Below are positions 26,750 through 39,066 of a stretch of DNA of 64,000 nucleotides, in pieces. The position numbers and the translations under genes are program-made. Location of the stretch: NCBI RefSeq assembly GCF_013113715.1, contig NZ_CP053344.1, forward strand, positions 310,001-374,000, in the 5' to 3' direction. The notes beneath the pieces are model-generated. The model made no database searches and had not been told where the DNA came from. It saw only the letters and a program-made list of their open reading frames with translations. The DNA is from Herbiconiux sp. SALV-R1. GTDB taxonomy: Bacteria > Actinomycetota > Actinomycetes > Actinomycetales > Microbacteriaceae. Each line of letters starts with the position of its first letter. The first letter of the stretch is position 1.

Positions 26750-27673
26750 GTGCACGCCCCCACCGGAACCCAGTACGCGCTCCACCTCGAGCACGACGGC
26801 GCCGTCGTCGACGCGATCGTCACCGAGGTGGCGGCCGGCCTCCGCTCCCTCGAGGTGAACGGCACGGCGCTCGTCGAGACCTTCCCCGAGACCTCGACCC
26901 CGCCGGGCGCCGCCGGCATCGTGCTCGTACCGTGGCCCAACCGCGTGGCCGGGGGCCGGTGGATGCTCGACGGGGCCCCGCAGCAGCTCGACGTCACGGA
27001 GGTGAAGACCGGCAACGCCATCCACGGCCTCCTCCGCTTCACCGGGTACCGGCTGGTGGAGCGCGAGGCCTCGCGGGTGCTGCAGACCGCCACCGTGTTC
27101 CCGCAGCACGGGTACCCGTTCCTGCTCGAGACGACGGTCGAGCACGCGCTCACCCCCGACGGCCTGGCCGTCACGCACACGGTGACCAACAGGTCGGCGG
27201 TGGCCGCGCCGGTCGCCGTGGGCGCGCATCCGTATCTCAGGGTCGGCGAGGTGCCCGTCGACGAGCTGGTGCTCACGCTCGACGCGAGCACCCGCTTCGT
27301 CACCGACGAGGCGCAGATCCCGGTGGGGGAGGAACCCGTCGCGGGCACCGACTTCGACCTCACCCAGGGTCGCCGCATCGGCGACCTCACGATCGACCAC
27401 GGCTACGGGGGAGTGCGGGTGACCGACGGCCGCAGCGTGCAGAGCCTCGAGGCGCCCGACGGGCGGCGGGTCGAGCTGTGGGCCGACACCTCCTTCGCGT
27501 TCGTGCAGGTGTTCACGCCGGTCGCGTTCGCCGCGCCGGAGGGGCCTCGACGCGCTGTCGCGATCGAGCCGATGACGGCGCCGGCGAACGCGCTCAACTC
27601 GGGTGAGGGGCTGCGCTGGCTCGCCCCGGGAGAGACCTGGCGACTGGCCTGGGGCATCCGCCGCGCCGCCTGA
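26750..27673 (+). CDS. Aldose 1-epimerase family protein
   Basis: This 307-residue protein is a galactose-mutarotase-like enzyme interconverting alpha and beta anomers of a sugar. It has VLVPWPNRVAGGRW, the catalytic His segments NAIHGLLRF and VGAHPYLRVG, and the late Glu in VAIEPMTAPANALNSGEGL. It resembles the bacterial YeaD/aldose epimerase branch; the sugar is unknown. It starts at a GTG, seemingly leaderless, and is divergent from the TetR gene, whose operator lies in the shared region. Confidence 0.92.
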   Translation: MHAPTGTQYALHLEHDGAVVDAIVTEVAAGLRSLEVNGTALVETFPETSTPPGAAGIVLVPWPNRVAGGRWMLDGAPQQLDVTEVKTGNAIHGLLRFTGYRLVEREASRVLQTATVFPQHGYPFLLETTVEHALTPDGLAVTHTVTNRSAVAAPVAVGAHPYLRVGEVPVDELVLTLDASTRFVTDEAQIPVGEEPVAGTDFDLTQGRRIGDLTIDHGYGGVRVTDGRSVQSLEAPDGRRVELWADTSFAFVQVFTPVAFAAPEGPRRAVAIEPMTAPANALNSGEGLRWLAPGETWRLAWGIRRAA

Positions 27674-27739
27674 CGAGGTGAACCCCGACTTCACGAATCC
27701 GGATCGGGGGGTGGATTGTCAAGCCCCAGCTGTGTGATT

Positions 27740-27768
27740 TTGGGCAGGAAAACTGCGGCGATTAGGCT
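27740..27768 (+). promoter_or_regulatory. Promoter of the DUF7882-type gene
   Basis: TTGGGC (27740-27745) and TAGGCT (27763-27768) are separated by 17 bp in a locally AT-richer stretch (27710-27790). The rest of the 142-nt gap shows nothing else. Confidence 0.55.
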
Positions 27769-27815
27769 CCAATTCGAGGGTTCATCAGGCCCGACGAGAG
27801 TGTGGAGTGTGGGGT

Positions 27816-28166
27816 TTGGGCCTATTGATCTACGGTCCGGCTGCTGCCGAGATCGAGATGGACGACCGGCTCCTCGCACACCTCCGCATCGTGATCCTCT
27901 CGAAGATGCGCAACCACGAGGCGTTCTCGCTGTCGTGGAGCGTCGACGCCAGCCAGGGCAGCGGTCGCGAGACCCTCTGGGTGCACCCGGCGATCCCGCT
28001 GCGCTTCAGGTTCTACGGCAGCCGGCCGCCCGCGATCAACCGGGCCTGGATCGACCTCATGGTGGCCGCGGCCCATCGGGGCGACCTGCGCATCATGGCC
28101 GAGCCCGTGCCGGGCGACGGCGACAGCCGGGCGGGGTACGCCGAGTCGCCGATCGTCTCTCGCTGA
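27816..28166 (+). CDS. DUF7882-type small protein
   Basis: This protein of about 116 residues has the layout of the short DUF7882 proteins that are frequent in Microbacteriaceae: an opening LIYGPAAAEIEMDDRLLAHL, a central WSVDASQGSGRETLWVHP, then FRFYGSRPPAINRAWIDLM. Function is unknown. I chose the TTG at 27816, which gives the usual M-G-x-L-I-Y-G N-terminus; a GTG at 27807 is in frame and also possible. The strong promoter just upstream supports expression. Confidence 0.75.
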   Translation: MGLLIYGPAAAEIEMDDRLLAHLRIVILSKMRNHEAFSLSWSVDASQGSGRETLWVHPAIPLRFRFYGSRPPAINRAWIDLMVAAAHRGDLRIMAEPVPGDGDSRAGYAESPIVSR

Positions 28167-28185
28167 GCGGGCGCGACCGCGCCGC

Positions 28186-28191
28186 TATGCT
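28186..28191 (+). promoter_or_regulatory. -10 box of the leaderless DUF4436-like gene
   Basis: TATGCT is followed by CGGATC and the GTG at 28198, with no ribosome binding site. Confidence 0.5.
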
Positions 28192-28197
28192 CGGATC

Positions 28198-29235
28198 GTG
28201 AGCGCGCTCGAGCCCGGGGGGACCGAAGGAGTCGACCGCGCGCCCCGTCCGCGCCGCAGACTGTGGCTGCTCATCTCGCTCGCCGCGCTGGGCATCGTGG
28301 TGTACCTGCTCGTGGTCGCGCTCTACGCCTCCTCGGGCGCGCGCAGCACCATGATCGGAGACCCGACCGCGTCGGATTCCGACGTCGACGTCACCGTCTC
28401 GCCCCTCGCCGTGAACGGCGCCGTCGAGCGTCTCTCGCTCGACATCAGCGTCGAGGCGCCCGACTCCCTCATCGAGGCCAACGGCGTCGCCATGAAGAAA
28501 CAGCTTCTCGTGCTGGTCACCCCCGTCGACGGAGCGCAGACGGTCGCGCTCGATAAGGGCAGCATCCCGCGCATCACGAAGACCACGTCGGTGGTGGCAG
28601 GCGGCTCGGTCGAGAACTGGCCCTTCGACCGGTACTCCACGGGGCTCCTGGTCGTGGCCTACACGGTCGACGCCGGCGGCAACGCCGAGGTTCAGCAGAC
28701 CAACGTGATGTGGAAGGGCTACCTCTCGGGGTGGAACTTCGCGGTGTCGGAGGTCGTCCCCGACGACCCCGTCATCTTGGAGATGCCCGACGGCAGTCAG
28801 GAAAAGGCCCCGCTACTCATGATCGAGGCGTCGCGCTCGGGCAGCACCCTCGCCTTCGGCGTGCTGCTGCTCAGCGTGCTCGTGGTCATGCCCGTGCTGG
28901 TGCTCTTCGTCGCCATCAGTGCATTCACCGGTCGCCGCAAGGTCGAGGCGACGCTCATGAGCTGGATGGGCGCCATGCTCTTCGCCACCATCCCGCTCCG
29001 CGGCTTCCTGCCGGGCTCGCCGCCCATCGGGTCGTGGATCGACTTCCTCATCGTGCTCTGGGTGATCGTCGCGCTCGTCGCGGGTCTCGCCGTGTACGTC
29101 GCAGCGTGGAGCCGCTGGGGCACGAGGGCCACCCCGAAGGAGTCCAGGGCCGGTCGCGCGCGAAGGCAGCGCAGTGATGATGAGCTATCCTCGAATCTGA
29201 GCGCCGACGAGCGGCGCCGAGGCGACGAGGTCTGA
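28198..29235 (+). CDS. DUF4436-like membrane protein
   Basis: This 345-residue protein has one N-terminal membrane helix (about residues 23-45), an extracytoplasmic beta-rich region of about 185 residues, then three C-terminal helices (about residues 218-243, 252-268 and 281-302) and a charged tail. The layout, and WPFDRYSTGL before the C-terminal helices, fits the DUF4436 family of actinobacterial membrane proteins; function unknown. It ends 2 nt before the GH8 gene, so the two are probably co-transcribed, which hints at a role at the cell surface. Confidence 0.82.
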   Translation: MSALEPGGTEGVDRAPRPRRRLWLLISLAALGIVVYLLVVALYASSGARSTMIGDPTASDSDVDVTVSPLAVNGAVERLSLDISVEAPDSLIEANGVAMKKQLLVLVTPVDGAQTVALDKGSIPRITKTTSVVAGGSVENWPFDRYSTGLLVVAYTVDAGGNAEVQQTNVMWKGYLSGWNFAVSEVVPDDPVILEMPDGSQEKAPLLMIEASRSGSTLAFGVLLLSVLVVMPVLVLFVAISAFTGRRKVEATLMSWMGAMLFATIPLRGFLPGSPPIGSWIDFLIVLWVIVALVAGLAVYVAAWSRWGTRATPKESRAGRARRQRSDDELSSNLSADERRRGDEV

Positions 29236-29237
29236 CC

Positions 29238-31451
29238 ATGAGACGACTGCTCCGGGCGGGAGCCGCGACCATCGCGGCGGCGCTGCTCGGAGTGCTGTTC
29301 GTCGCCGCCCCGGCCGCGGCATCGATCGCCGAACCGACCGAGACGGATGCGCTCGCCGCAGCTGCCACGAGACCCTTCGGTTCGCATCCGGTCGCCTCCC
29401 CGGCCGGCTCCGCCACGGCGCCCGGGGGTGCGGCGGCAGCCGACCGCGCCACCGCGGCGGCCTACGACGCGTGGAAAGCCGACTACCTCGTCGCCGGGTG
29501 CGGCACCGGCCGCTACTACGTCGACGCCGCAAGCTCCATGCCGCCCGGCTCGGGGCGGGTCGTGGTCTCCGAGGGACAGGGCTACGGCATGGTCATCACC
29601 GCGTCGATGGCGGGTCACGACCCCGACGCGCGCGCGATCTTCGACGGCCTCTACCGCTACGTGCTCGACCACCCCAGCTCGAGCCAGGCCCCCGGCACCG
29701 GCCCGAAGCCGATGGCCTGGAACCAGAGCGCCGACTGCTCGAGCCCCGCCGGCAACGACAGCTCGGCCACCGACGGCGACCTCGACATCGCCTTCGGCCT
29801 GCTGCTCGCCGACACCCAGTGGGGCTCCGCCGGCGGCATCGACTACGCCGGCGCGGCCCGCGCCCTGCTCGCCCGCATCAAGGCGACGGAGTTCGACCCC
29901 GACACGCGGCTGCCGAAGCTCGGCGACTGGGTGGGCGACGGCGCCTACCGCTTCGGTGTGCGCAGCTCCGACCTCATGCCCGACCACTTCGTCGCCTTCG
30001 AGAACGCCACCGGCGACCCGTTCTGGGGTCAGGCGGCGCGGGCTGCGGGCGAGCTGATCGCCACGACGCAGGCCGAGCACGCGCCCGACACGGGCCTGCT
30101 GCCCGACTTCGTCGTCGACACCGACACCGATCCTCAGCCCGCGCCCGGGAACTATCTCGAGTCGCCCGACGACGGCAGCTACGGCTGGAACGCCACCCGC
30201 GTGCCCTGGCGCCTCGCCGCCGCAGCCCAGCTCGTGGGCGACGCACCCTCCTGGGCCTCGGCCGACCGCATCGCCGACTGGGTGATCGCCGCCACCGACG
30301 GCGACCCCGCCGCGGTGCGCGCGGGCTACGAGCTGGGTGGCAAGGCGCTCGCCGACTACTCCGACATCGCTTTCACAGCGCCCCTCGGGGCGGCAGGCCT
30401 GCCCGACCGCGCGAAGCAGGCCTGGGTGAGCGCCGCCTGGAACAGCGTGCGCGCGGCCCCCGCGGGTGGCTACTACTCCGACTCGCTGCGCCTGCAGGTG
30501 ATGCTCCTCGCGTCGGGCAACAGCTGGCTGCCCACGACCTCGCCGGCCCCGGCCGTCACCCGCATCGGCGGCAGCGACCGCTACGCCGTCTCCGCCGCGG
30601 TCTCGGCCACCACCTTCGCCCCCGGGGCCTCCACCGTCTACGTGGCCTCGGGCGAGGTGTTCCCCGACGCGCTCTCGGCCTCGGCGGCGGCCGGCGCCGA
30701 GGGATCGCCGGTGCTGCTCGTGCGCAAGACCCAGATCCCGGATGCGGTGGCCGCCGAACTCCGTAGGCTCGCCCCCCGGAAGATCGTCTTCCTCGGCGGC
30801 CCGAACACCATCGGCACCGAGGTCGAGGCCGCCCTGAAGGCCATCGCGCCGACCACCCGCATCGGGGGCGCCGACCGTTACGCGGTGTCGGCGGCCGTCT
30901 CGGCGACGACCTTCGCGCCGGGTGCGCGTGCCGCCTACGTGCCCTCCGGCGAGGTCTTCCCCGATGCCCTCGCAGGCTCGGCCGCGGCAGGAGGGCTCGG
31001 CGCCCCCGTGCTGCTCACCCGCAAGGCCGAGGTGCCCTCCGCGATCGCCGACGAGCTCGGCCGCCTCGACCCCGCCGCCCTCCGCGTGCTGGGCGGCCAG
31101 AACACCGTGTCGACCGCCACGCAGAACGCCCTCGCCCGCATCGCCCCGACCACGCGCGTCGGTGGCGCCGACCGCTACGCGGCCGCTGCCGCGATCTCGG
31201 CCGAGGTGTTCGCCCCGGGCCGCACCCGCACCGTGTACGTGGCCTCGGGTGAGGTGTTCCCCGACGCGCTCTCGGCGTCGGCCACGGCCATCGCGAACCA
31301 CGCTCCCGTGCTGCTCGTCACGAGAGACGCCGTGCCCGCGGCGACCGCCGCCGAGATCTCGCGGCTGTCGCCCGCCCGCATCGTCGTGCTGGGCGGCGTC
31401 AACACGGTCTCGCCCGCGGTCGAGTCGGCGCTGAACGACCTCCTCCGCTGA
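29238..31451 (+). CDS. Secreted GH8 glycoside hydrolase with three CWB2 repeats
   Basis: This 737-residue protein has a signal peptide (residues 1-28), a GH8 catalytic domain (about 72-435) and three C-terminal cell-wall-binding type-2 repeats. The GH8 acid Glu112 is seen in SEGQGYGMV, and the family signature [15 protein letters not shown] lies at 177-191. GH8 enzymes cut beta-1,4-glucans, xylan or chitosan. CWB2 domains bind anionic wall polymers, so the enzyme should sit on its own cell wall. Cellulose or another exopolysaccharide is possible, but no synthase is near. Confidence 0.93.
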   Translation: MRRLLRAGAATIAAALLGVLFVAAPAAASIAEPTETDALAAAATRPFGSHPVASPAGSATAPGGAAAADRATAAAYDAWKADYLVAGCGTGRYYVDAASSMPPGSGRVVVSEGQGYGMVITASMAGHDPDARAIFDGLYRYVLDHPSSSQAPGTGPKPMAWNQSADCSSPAGNDSSATDGDLDIAFGLLLADTQWGSAGGIDYAGAARALLARIKATEFDPDTRLPKLGDWVGDGAYRFGVRSSDLMPDHFVAFENATGDPFWGQAARAAGELIATTQAEHAPDTGLLPDFVVDTDTDPQPAPGNYLESPDDGSYGWNATRVPWRLAAAAQLVGDAPSWASADRIADWVIAATDGDPAAVRAGYELGGKALADYSDIAFTAPLGAAGLPDRAKQAWVSAAWNSVRAAPAGGYYSDSLRLQVMLLASGNSWLPTTSPAPAVTRIGGSDRYAVSAAVSATTFAPGASTVYVASGEVFPDALSASAAAGAEGSPVLLVRKTQIPDAVAAELRRLAPRKIVFLGGPNTIGTEVEAALKAIAPTTRIGGADRYAVSAAVSATTFAPGARAAYVPSGEVFPDALAGSAAAGGLGAPVLLTRKAEVPSAIADELGRLDPAALRVLGGQNTVSTATQNALARIAPTTRVGGADRYAAAAAISAEVFAPGRTRTVYVASGEVFPDALSASATAIANHAPVLLVTRDAVPAATAAEISRLSPARIVVLGGVNTVSPAVESALNDLLR
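30561..31451 (+). repeat. Three tandem 297-nt CWB2 repeats
   Basis: Units begin at 30561, 30858 and 31155, exactly 297 nt (99 codons) apart. Each opens with R-[IV]-G-G-[SA]-D-R-Y-A and contains SGEVFPDAL and LGG-[PQV]-NT. The first two are most alike, suggesting recent duplication. Confidence 0.85.
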
Positions 31452-31483
31452 CCGCGTTCACGAACGGGTGCCATGATGTCGGT

Positions 31484-33660
<2,177 letters not shown>

Positions 33661-33664
<4 letters not shown>

Positions 33665-34587
33665 CCGTCTTCGCTGCCGGAGCCGTCTGCTGGCGGATCG
33701 TCGACGACAAGGTGCGGGTGCTCGTCATCCACCGCACCGCCCACCGCGACGTCTCGCTGCCGAAGGGCAAGGTCGACCCCGGCGAGACCCTGCCGCAGAC
33801 CGCCGTGCGCGAGATCGCCGAGGAGACCGGGCTCTCCGTGCACCTCGGCCTCCCGCTCGGGGTCACGAACTACACCATGCCGAACGGGCGCGAGAAGGTG
33901 GTGCACTACTGGGCCGCCGAGGTGACCGAGGAGGCGGTGAACCGCTCCACCTTCCTCCCGAACGGTGAGGTGGCGGCACTCGAGTGGTTGCCCGTCAAAC
34001 GCGCCATCGCCGCGCTCACCTACGAGCGCGACGCCGAGATCGTCGAGCGGTTCCGCATGCTGGTCGAGCAGGGCATCACCCGCACCTTCGGCATCATCGC
34101 CCTCCGGCACGCCAAAGCCACCCCGCCCTACCAGTACCCGGGGCCCGACGCCGACCGGCCGCTCACCGAGCGCGGCCTCGGCGAGGCGAAGTCGATCGTG
34201 CCGACGCTGCTCGCCTTCGGCCCGCAGCGCCTCCACACCAGCACCGCCAAGCGCTGCCGTCAGACCGTCGAGCCGTTGGCGAAGCGCCTCGGCATGACAG
34301 CCAAGCCGACGGATGCGGTGAGCCAGGACGCCTGGGAGTCGGGCGTCTCCGAGGTGCGCGAGTTCGTGGGCAAGCGGGTGCGCAAGCGCGTCACCTCGGT
34401 GGTCTGCAGCCACGGCCCCGTGCTCCCCGACATCGTGCGCGAGGTCGCTCTGGCCACCGGCACCGCACCGGCGGCCACCATCTCGCGGGCCGGCGACCTG
34501 CCCGTCGCCGGTTTCTCGGTGCTTCACCTCTCGGTCGACCGACCGGGCTCCGGCATCATCACCATCGAGACGCACGTCCCCGGCTGA
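33661..34587 (+). CDS. Nudix hydrolase fused to histidine phosphatase (MutT1-like)
   Basis: This 308-residue protein has an N-terminal Nudix domain with a complete Nudix box ([20 protein letters not shown]) and a C-terminal histidine phosphatase domain starting at ALRHAKA, with the second His in CSHGP. The same fusion in mycobacteria (MutT1) degrades 8-oxo-dGTP and diadenosine polyphosphates. It overlaps ppk1 by GTGA, so both are made from one message; polyphosphate or nucleotide turnover is a reasonable joint theme. Confidence 0.94.
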
Positions 34588-34631
34588 GCGCGCATCCGCT
34601 CTCACCGTCCCTTCGCATCCGATCTCCGGCT

Positions 34632-34653
34632 GTTAACCTTCCGTTCACCCCTG
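34632..34653 (+). promoter_or_regulatory. PHO box upstream of pstS
   Basis: GTTAACCTTCC and GTTCACCCCTG are two adjacent 11-nt direct repeat units (34632-34642 and 34643-34653) matching the actinobacterial PHO box (GTTCACC every 11 nt) bound by PhoP/RegX3-type regulators. The pstS start is 85 nt downstream. Confidence 0.8.
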
Positions 34654-34738
34654 GGCGGCAGTGTCTTAAGCCGAGGCGCTTAGCGTCTAGGTCGGGCCCG
34701 CACCGGCCTGACCTGAAATCACTCGAAAGGGATTCTTC

Positions 34739-35842
34739 GTGAAGCTCAAGCGCTCTGCCGCCCCCGCGGTCATCGCCCTCTCCGCTGCCCTCGCCCTGAG
34801 CGCGTGCGCCTCGAACGAAGGCGGCTCCAGCTCCGCCGGAGCCAGCACCGGCTCGGCCGAGTCGTCCCTCACCGGAACCCTCACCGGCATCGGCGCCTCT
34901 TCGCAGGGCTCGGCCCAGGAGGCCTGGATCGCCGCGTTCCAGACGGCCAACCCCGACGTCACCATCAACTACGACCCGCAGGGCTCCGGCGCCGGCCGCG
35001 AGGCCTTCATCTCGGGTGCGGCCGCCTTCGCCGGCTCCGACTCGGCGCTGAACGACGAGGAGCTCGCGGGCACCTTCGGCACCTGCGCCCCCGACACCAA
35101 GGCCATCGACCTCCCGGTCTACATCTCGCCGATCGCCGTCGTGTTCAACGTCGAGGGAGTCGACGAGCTCAACCTCGACGCGACCACCCTCGCGAACATC
35201 TTCTCGGGCACGATCACCACCTGGAACGACCCGGCCATCGCCGCGCTCAACCCGAACGCGACGCTCCCCTCGGGTGCGATCACCGCGGTGCACCGCTCCG
35301 ACGACTCGGGCACCACCAAGAACTTCACCGACTACCTCGGCAAGGTCGCTCCCGACGCGTGGGCCGAGAAGGCTGCCGACACCTTCCCGTTCCAGTCGGG
35401 TGAGGGCGCGCAGGGCACCTCGGGTGTCATCCAGGCCGTCACCAACGGCGTGAACACCATCGGCTACGCCGACGCCTCGAAGGCCGGCGACCTCGGTGTC
35501 GCGAAGATCAAGGTCGGCGACGAGTTCGTCGAGTACACCGCCGAGGGTGCTGCCGCCGTCGTCGAGGGCTCGCCGCTGGTCGAGGGCCGTGAGGCCAACG
35601 ACATCGCGATCGCCCTCGACCGCGAGACCACCGACCCGACCCACTACCCGCTGGTGCTCGTCTCCTACGCGATCGTCTGCCAGGAGTACACCGACGCCGA
35701 GCAGGCCGAACTGGTGAAGGCCTACATCGGCTACATCGCCAGCCCCGAGGGCCAGACCGTCGCCGCCGAGTCGGCCGGTGCCGCTCCGCTGTCGTCGGCG
35801 CTGTCCGACCAGGTCGCGGCTGCCATCGAGACCATCAAGTAA
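34739..35842 (+). CDS. pstS: Phosphate ABC transporter substrate-binding lipoprotein
   Basis: This 367-residue protein captures inorganic phosphate outside the membrane. A lipoprotein signal (ALSAC, lipidated Cys23) and a Ser/Gly-rich linker precede the binding domain. Phosphate-contact motifs are GIGASSQGSAQ, FAGSDSALND and RSDDSGTTKNF. The GTG start has AAAGGG about 8 nt upstream. It is first in pstSCAB, behind a PHO box and followed by a strong hairpin. Confidence 0.97.
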   Translation: MKLKRSAAPAVIALSAALALSACASNEGGSSSAGASTGSAESSLTGTLTGIGASSQGSAQEAWIAAFQTANPDVTINYDPQGSGAGREAFISGAAAFAGSDSALNDEELAGTFGTCAPDTKAIDLPVYISPIAVVFNVEGVDELNLDATTLANIFSGTITTWNDPAIAALNPNATLPSGAITAVHRSDDSGTTKNFTDYLGKVAPDAWAEKAADTFPFQSGEGAQGTSGVIQAVTNGVNTIGYADASKAGDLGVAKIKVGDEFVEYTAEGAAAVVEGSPLVEGREANDIAIALDRETTDPTHYPLVLVSYAIVCQEYTDAEQAELVKAYIGYIASPEGQTVAAESAGAAPLSSALSDQVAAAIETIK

Positions 35843-35855
35843 CACCGCTCCACAC

Positions 35856-35901
35856 ACTCTGTCCGGCTCCGCTTCCACCCCGAAGCGGCGCCGGACAGAG
35901 T
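35856..35901 (+). terminator. Intercistronic hairpin pstS-pstC
   Basis: CTCTGTCCGGC (35857-35867) and GCCGGACAGAG (35890-35900) form an 11-bp stem with a second inner GCTTC/GAAGC stem. It may stop most transcripts or protect the pstS message, making PstS more abundant than the channel proteins. Confidence 0.65.
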
Positions 35902-35977
35902 CGGGTCCGGATCCCTCCGTACCGCCTCACCCCGATCACAGGCTCCTCACCGCAGGACGACAGGGAGAACCGCCCCT

Positions 35978-36934
35978 ATGACCACCGCCCCCGCCACGCA
36001 GGCCGCGCCGCCTCGTCTGAAGGCCAAGCAGCGCCCGGGTGACCGCATCTTCTCCACGGCGACCGTGGTCGCCGGGTCGCTCATCCTCGTGGTGCTCGCC
36101 GCCGTCACCATCTTCCTCATCGCGCAGAGCCTCCCCGCCTTCGCCGCCGGCTCCGACGACCTCAAGGGCGGTGCCGCGAACTTCTGGGAGTACGTCGGCC
36201 CCCTCGTCTTCGGCACCATCTGGGCCGCGTTCCTGGCGCTCCTCATCGCCGTGCCGCTCGCCATCGGCATCGCCCTGTTCATCTCGCACTACGCGCCGCG
36301 CCGGCTGGCGCAGGGCCTCGGCTACATCGTCGACCTGCTCGCCGCCGTGCCGAGCGTCGTGTTCGGCCTCTGGGGCATCACGGTGCTGGCGCCGTTCGTG
36401 CAGCCCTTCTGGTCGACCCTGGTCGACCTGCTCGGCTGGATCCCGCTGTTCCAGGGCCCGGTCTCGGGCACCGGCCGCACCATCCTCACCGTCGCCATCG
36501 TGCTGGCGGTCATGATCCTCCCCATCATCACCGCGCTCAGCCGTGAGATCTTCCTCCAGACGCCGAAGCTGCACGAGGAGGCCGCGCTCGCCCTCGGAGC
36601 CACCCGCTGGGAGATGATCCGCACCGCGGTGCTGCCGTTCGGGCGCCCCGGCATCGTGTCGGCCTCCATGCTGGGCCTCGGCCGCGCGCTCGGCGAGACG
36701 ATGGCGGTCGCCATGGTGCTCTCGCCCCAGGTGCTCATCTCGTTCGCGCTGCTCACCTCGACGAACCCCACCACCATCGCGGCGAACATCGCCCTCAACT
36801 TCCCTGAGGCGCACGGAGTGGGAGTCAACGTGCTCATCGCGACCGGCCTCATCCTCTTCGTCATCACCTTCGCGGTGAACTTCATCGCTCGCGCCATCGT
36901 CAACCGCCGCAAGGCCTTCTCGGGAGCCAACTAG
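35978..36934 (+). CDS. pstC: Phosphate ABC transporter permease
   Basis: This 318-residue inner-membrane protein has six hydrophobic segments, the first at about residues 27-50, and the EAA-type loop ([28 protein letters not shown], about residues 200-227). It forms the phosphate channel with PstA. It is separated from pstS by 135 nt containing a hairpin and an AGGGAGA-type ribosome binding site, and sits 3 nt upstream of pstA. Confidence 0.97.
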   Translation: MTTAPATQAAPPRLKAKQRPGDRIFSTATVVAGSLILVVLAAVTIFLIAQSLPAFAAGSDDLKGGAANFWEYVGPLVFGTIWAAFLALLIAVPLAIGIALFISHYAPRRLAQGLGYIVDLLAAVPSVVFGLWGITVLAPFVQPFWSTLVDLLGWIPLFQGPVSGTGRTILTVAIVLAVMILPIITALSREIFLQTPKLHEEAALALGATRWEMIRTAVLPFGRPGIVSASMLGLGRALGETMAVAMVLSPQVLISFALLTSTNPTTIAANIALNFPEAHGVGVNVLIATGLILFVITFAVNFIARAIVNRRKAFSGAN

Positions 36935-36937
36935 ATC

Positions 36938-38041
36938 ATGACGACGATCACCACGCCCCCGACGAACAAGCCGTCGGCGCCCATCACCAACACCCTCACC
37001 ACGGGCATCCTGCCGAAGTACGTGCCCTGGCTGCTGCTCGTGCTGAGCTGGGCCATCGTCGGCTCCGTCTTCGTCGTGCTCATGGCCGCCGGCGTCGACG
37101 AGAACTTCAACGTGGTCGGCACCGTCTTCTTCGGCACCGTGCTGTTCGTGCTGGTGCAGTACCTGGTGTCGCGCAGCTACGAGGGCCGCCGGCCGGCGAC
37201 CAATCGCTTCGTCACCTCGCTCGTGACCCTCGCGTTCATCATCGCGCTGCTGCCGCTCATCTCGCTGCTGTACACCACCATCTCGAACGGTCTGCCGCGC
37301 TTCGACCTCACCTTCCTCACCAACTCGATGCGCAACGTCGTCGGCGAGGGCGGCGGGGCGCTGCACGCGCTGGTGGGCACGCTCGAGATCACCGGCATGG
37401 CCGCGCTCATCTCGGTGCCGGTCGGTCTCCTCACCGCGATCTACCTCGTCGAGTACGGCCGCGGTCACCTCGCTCGGGCCATCACCTTCCTCGTCGACGT
37501 CATGACGGGCATCCCCTCCATCGTCGCGGGCCTGTTCGCCTTCGCGTTCTTCGCGCTCATCCTGAACCAGCCCGGCATCCGCTTCGGCTTCGGCGGCTCG
37601 GTGGCGCTGTCGGTACTCATGATCCCCGTCGTGGTGCGCTCGAGCGAAGAGATGCTGAAGCTCGTGCCCAACGAGCTTCGCGAGGCGTCGTACGCGCTCG
37701 GGGTGCCGAAGTGGCTCACCATCGTGAAGGTCGTGCTGCCGACATCCGTCGCCGGCATCACCACCGGTGTCGTGCTCGCCATCTCGCGCGTCATCGGCGA
37801 GACCGCGCCGCTGCTCATCATCGCCGGGTTCACGCAGAGCATGAACTACGACCTGTTCAAGGAGCGCATGATGACGCTCCCGGTGTTCGTGTACACGCAG
37901 TACGCGAACCAGGGCAACCCGGCCGAGGCCTACGTCGAGCGGGCCTGGGCCGGCGCACTGCTGCTCGTCGTGATCGTGATGGTGCTAAACCTCATCGCCC
38001 GCATCGTCGCCAAAGTCTTCTCGCCCAAGCTCGGCCGCTGA
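36938..38041 (+). CDS. pstA: Phosphate ABC transporter permease
   Basis: This 367-residue partner of PstC has the EAA-type loop ([24 protein letters not shown], about 246-269) and the usual six-helix core. It is longer than typical PstA because of an N-terminal extension of about 80 residues with two additional hydrophobic segments (about 25-48 and 53-72). Whether the extension matters is unknown. It follows pstC by 3 nt and precedes pstB. Confidence 0.97.
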   Translation: MTTITTPPTNKPSAPITNTLTTGILPKYVPWLLLVLSWAIVGSVFVVLMAAGVDENFNVVGTVFFGTVLFVLVQYLVSRSYEGRRPATNRFVTSLVTLAFIIALLPLISLLYTTISNGLPRFDLTFLTNSMRNVVGEGGGALHALVGTLEITGMAALISVPVGLLTAIYLVEYGRGHLARAITFLVDVMTGIPSIVAGLFAFAFFALILNQPGIRFGFGGSVALSVLMIPVVVRSSEEMLKLVPNELREASYALGVPKWLTIVKVVLPTSVAGITTGVVLAISRVIGETAPLLIIAGFTQSMNYDLFKERMMTLPVFVYTQYANQGNPAEAYVERAWAGALLLVVIVMVLNLIARIVAKVFSPKLGR

Positions 38042-38076
38042 CCGCGGAACCGGCACCTCACCCTAAGGATCCCGTC

Positions 38077-38856
38077 TTGTCCAAGCGCATCGAAGTCAAC
38101 GACCTCAACGTCTACTACGGCAACTTCCTCGCCGTGGAGGGCGTCTCCCTCACGATCGAGCCCCGCACAGTGACCGCGTTCATCGGCCCCTCCGGCTGCG
38201 GCAAGTCGACCTTCCTCCGCACCCTGAACCGCATGCACGAGGTCATCCCGGGCGCGCGCGTCGAGGGCGAGGTGCTGATCGACGGCAACAACCTCTACGG
38301 CGCGGGTGTCGACCCGGTGCTGGTGCGGCGGCAGGTGGGCATGGTGTTCCAGCGCCCGAACCCGTTCCCCACCATGTCGATCGGCGAGAACGTGCTGGCG
38401 GGCGTGAAGCTCAACAACAAGCGCATCTCGAAGAGCGACGCCGACGACCTGATCGAGAAGTCGCTGCGCGGGGCGAACCTCTGGAACGAGGTCAAGGACC
38501 GCCTCAACCTGCCCGGCTCGGGACTCTCCGGTGGTCAGCAGCAGCGTCTGTGCATCGCGCGGGCCATCGCGGTGGCGCCCGACGTCATCCTGATGGACGA
38601 GCCCTGCTCGGCCCTCGACCCCATCTCCACCCTCGCGATCGAAGACCTCATCGAGGAGCTGAAGACCGAGTACACGGTCGTCATCGTGACCCACAACATG
38701 CAGCAGGCCTCGCGCGTCTCCGACCGCACCGCGTTCTTCAACATCGCGGGCACCGGCAAGCCGGGCAAGCTCATCGAGTACGACGACACCACGACGATCT
38801 TCTCGAACCCGTCGGTGCAGGACACGGAGGACTACGTCTCCGGCCGCTTCGGATGA
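38077..38856 (+). CDS. pstB: Phosphate ABC transporter ATPase
   Basis: This 259-residue ATPase powers phosphate import through PstCA. It has Walker A (GPSGCGKST), signature [16 protein letters not shown], Walker [13 protein letters not shown] and the switch His in VTHNMQQ. The TTG start is supported by AAGGA about 8 nt upstream and by the usual N-terminal length. A terminator follows. No phoU is attached; phoU is at 49978-50634. Confidence 0.97.
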   Translation: MSKRIEVNDLNVYYGNFLAVEGVSLTIEPRTVTAFIGPSGCGKSTFLRTLNRMHEVIPGARVEGEVLIDGNNLYGAGVDPVLVRRQVGMVFQRPNPFPTMSIGENVLAGVKLNNKRISKSDADDLIEKSLRGANLWNEVKDRLNLPGSGLSGGQQQRLCIARAIAVAPDVILMDEPCSALDPISTLAIEDLIEELKTEYTVVIVTHNMQQASRVSDRTAFFNIAGTGKPGKLIEYDDTTTIFSNPSVQDTEDYVSGRFG

Positions 38857-38898
38857 TCGTTCGAGTCGGGCGGGCATCCGCTGCCCCCGCGTGAACGA

Positions 38899-38947
38899 CG
38901 AAGCCCCCTCGCGACCTGGCTCTCAGGCCTGGTCGGAGGGGGCTTCG
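38899..38947 (+). terminator. pst operon terminator
   Basis: CGAAGCCCCCTC (38899-38910) and GAGGGGGCTTCG (38936-38947) form a 12-bp stem with an inner ACC/GGT pairing. The remaining bases to 39066 show no gene. Confidence 0.75.
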
Positions 38948-39066
38948 TGCTGAACGTCGAGGCCGGGCCGCGGAAACGCCTCTCGGCGAAAGGCCGCTCG
39001 GAGCGGCGAATATTGGAGCCCGGGGTTACCGCGACCCGACATCCTCAAGTCTACCCGCTGCTCGTC

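Noticed and set aside
31455-31480. GTTCACG upstream of ppk1 as a PHO box
   Set aside because: Only one convincing heptamer; the sequence 11 nt later (GGTGCCA) does not match, so control of ppk1 by RegX3 is not supported here.
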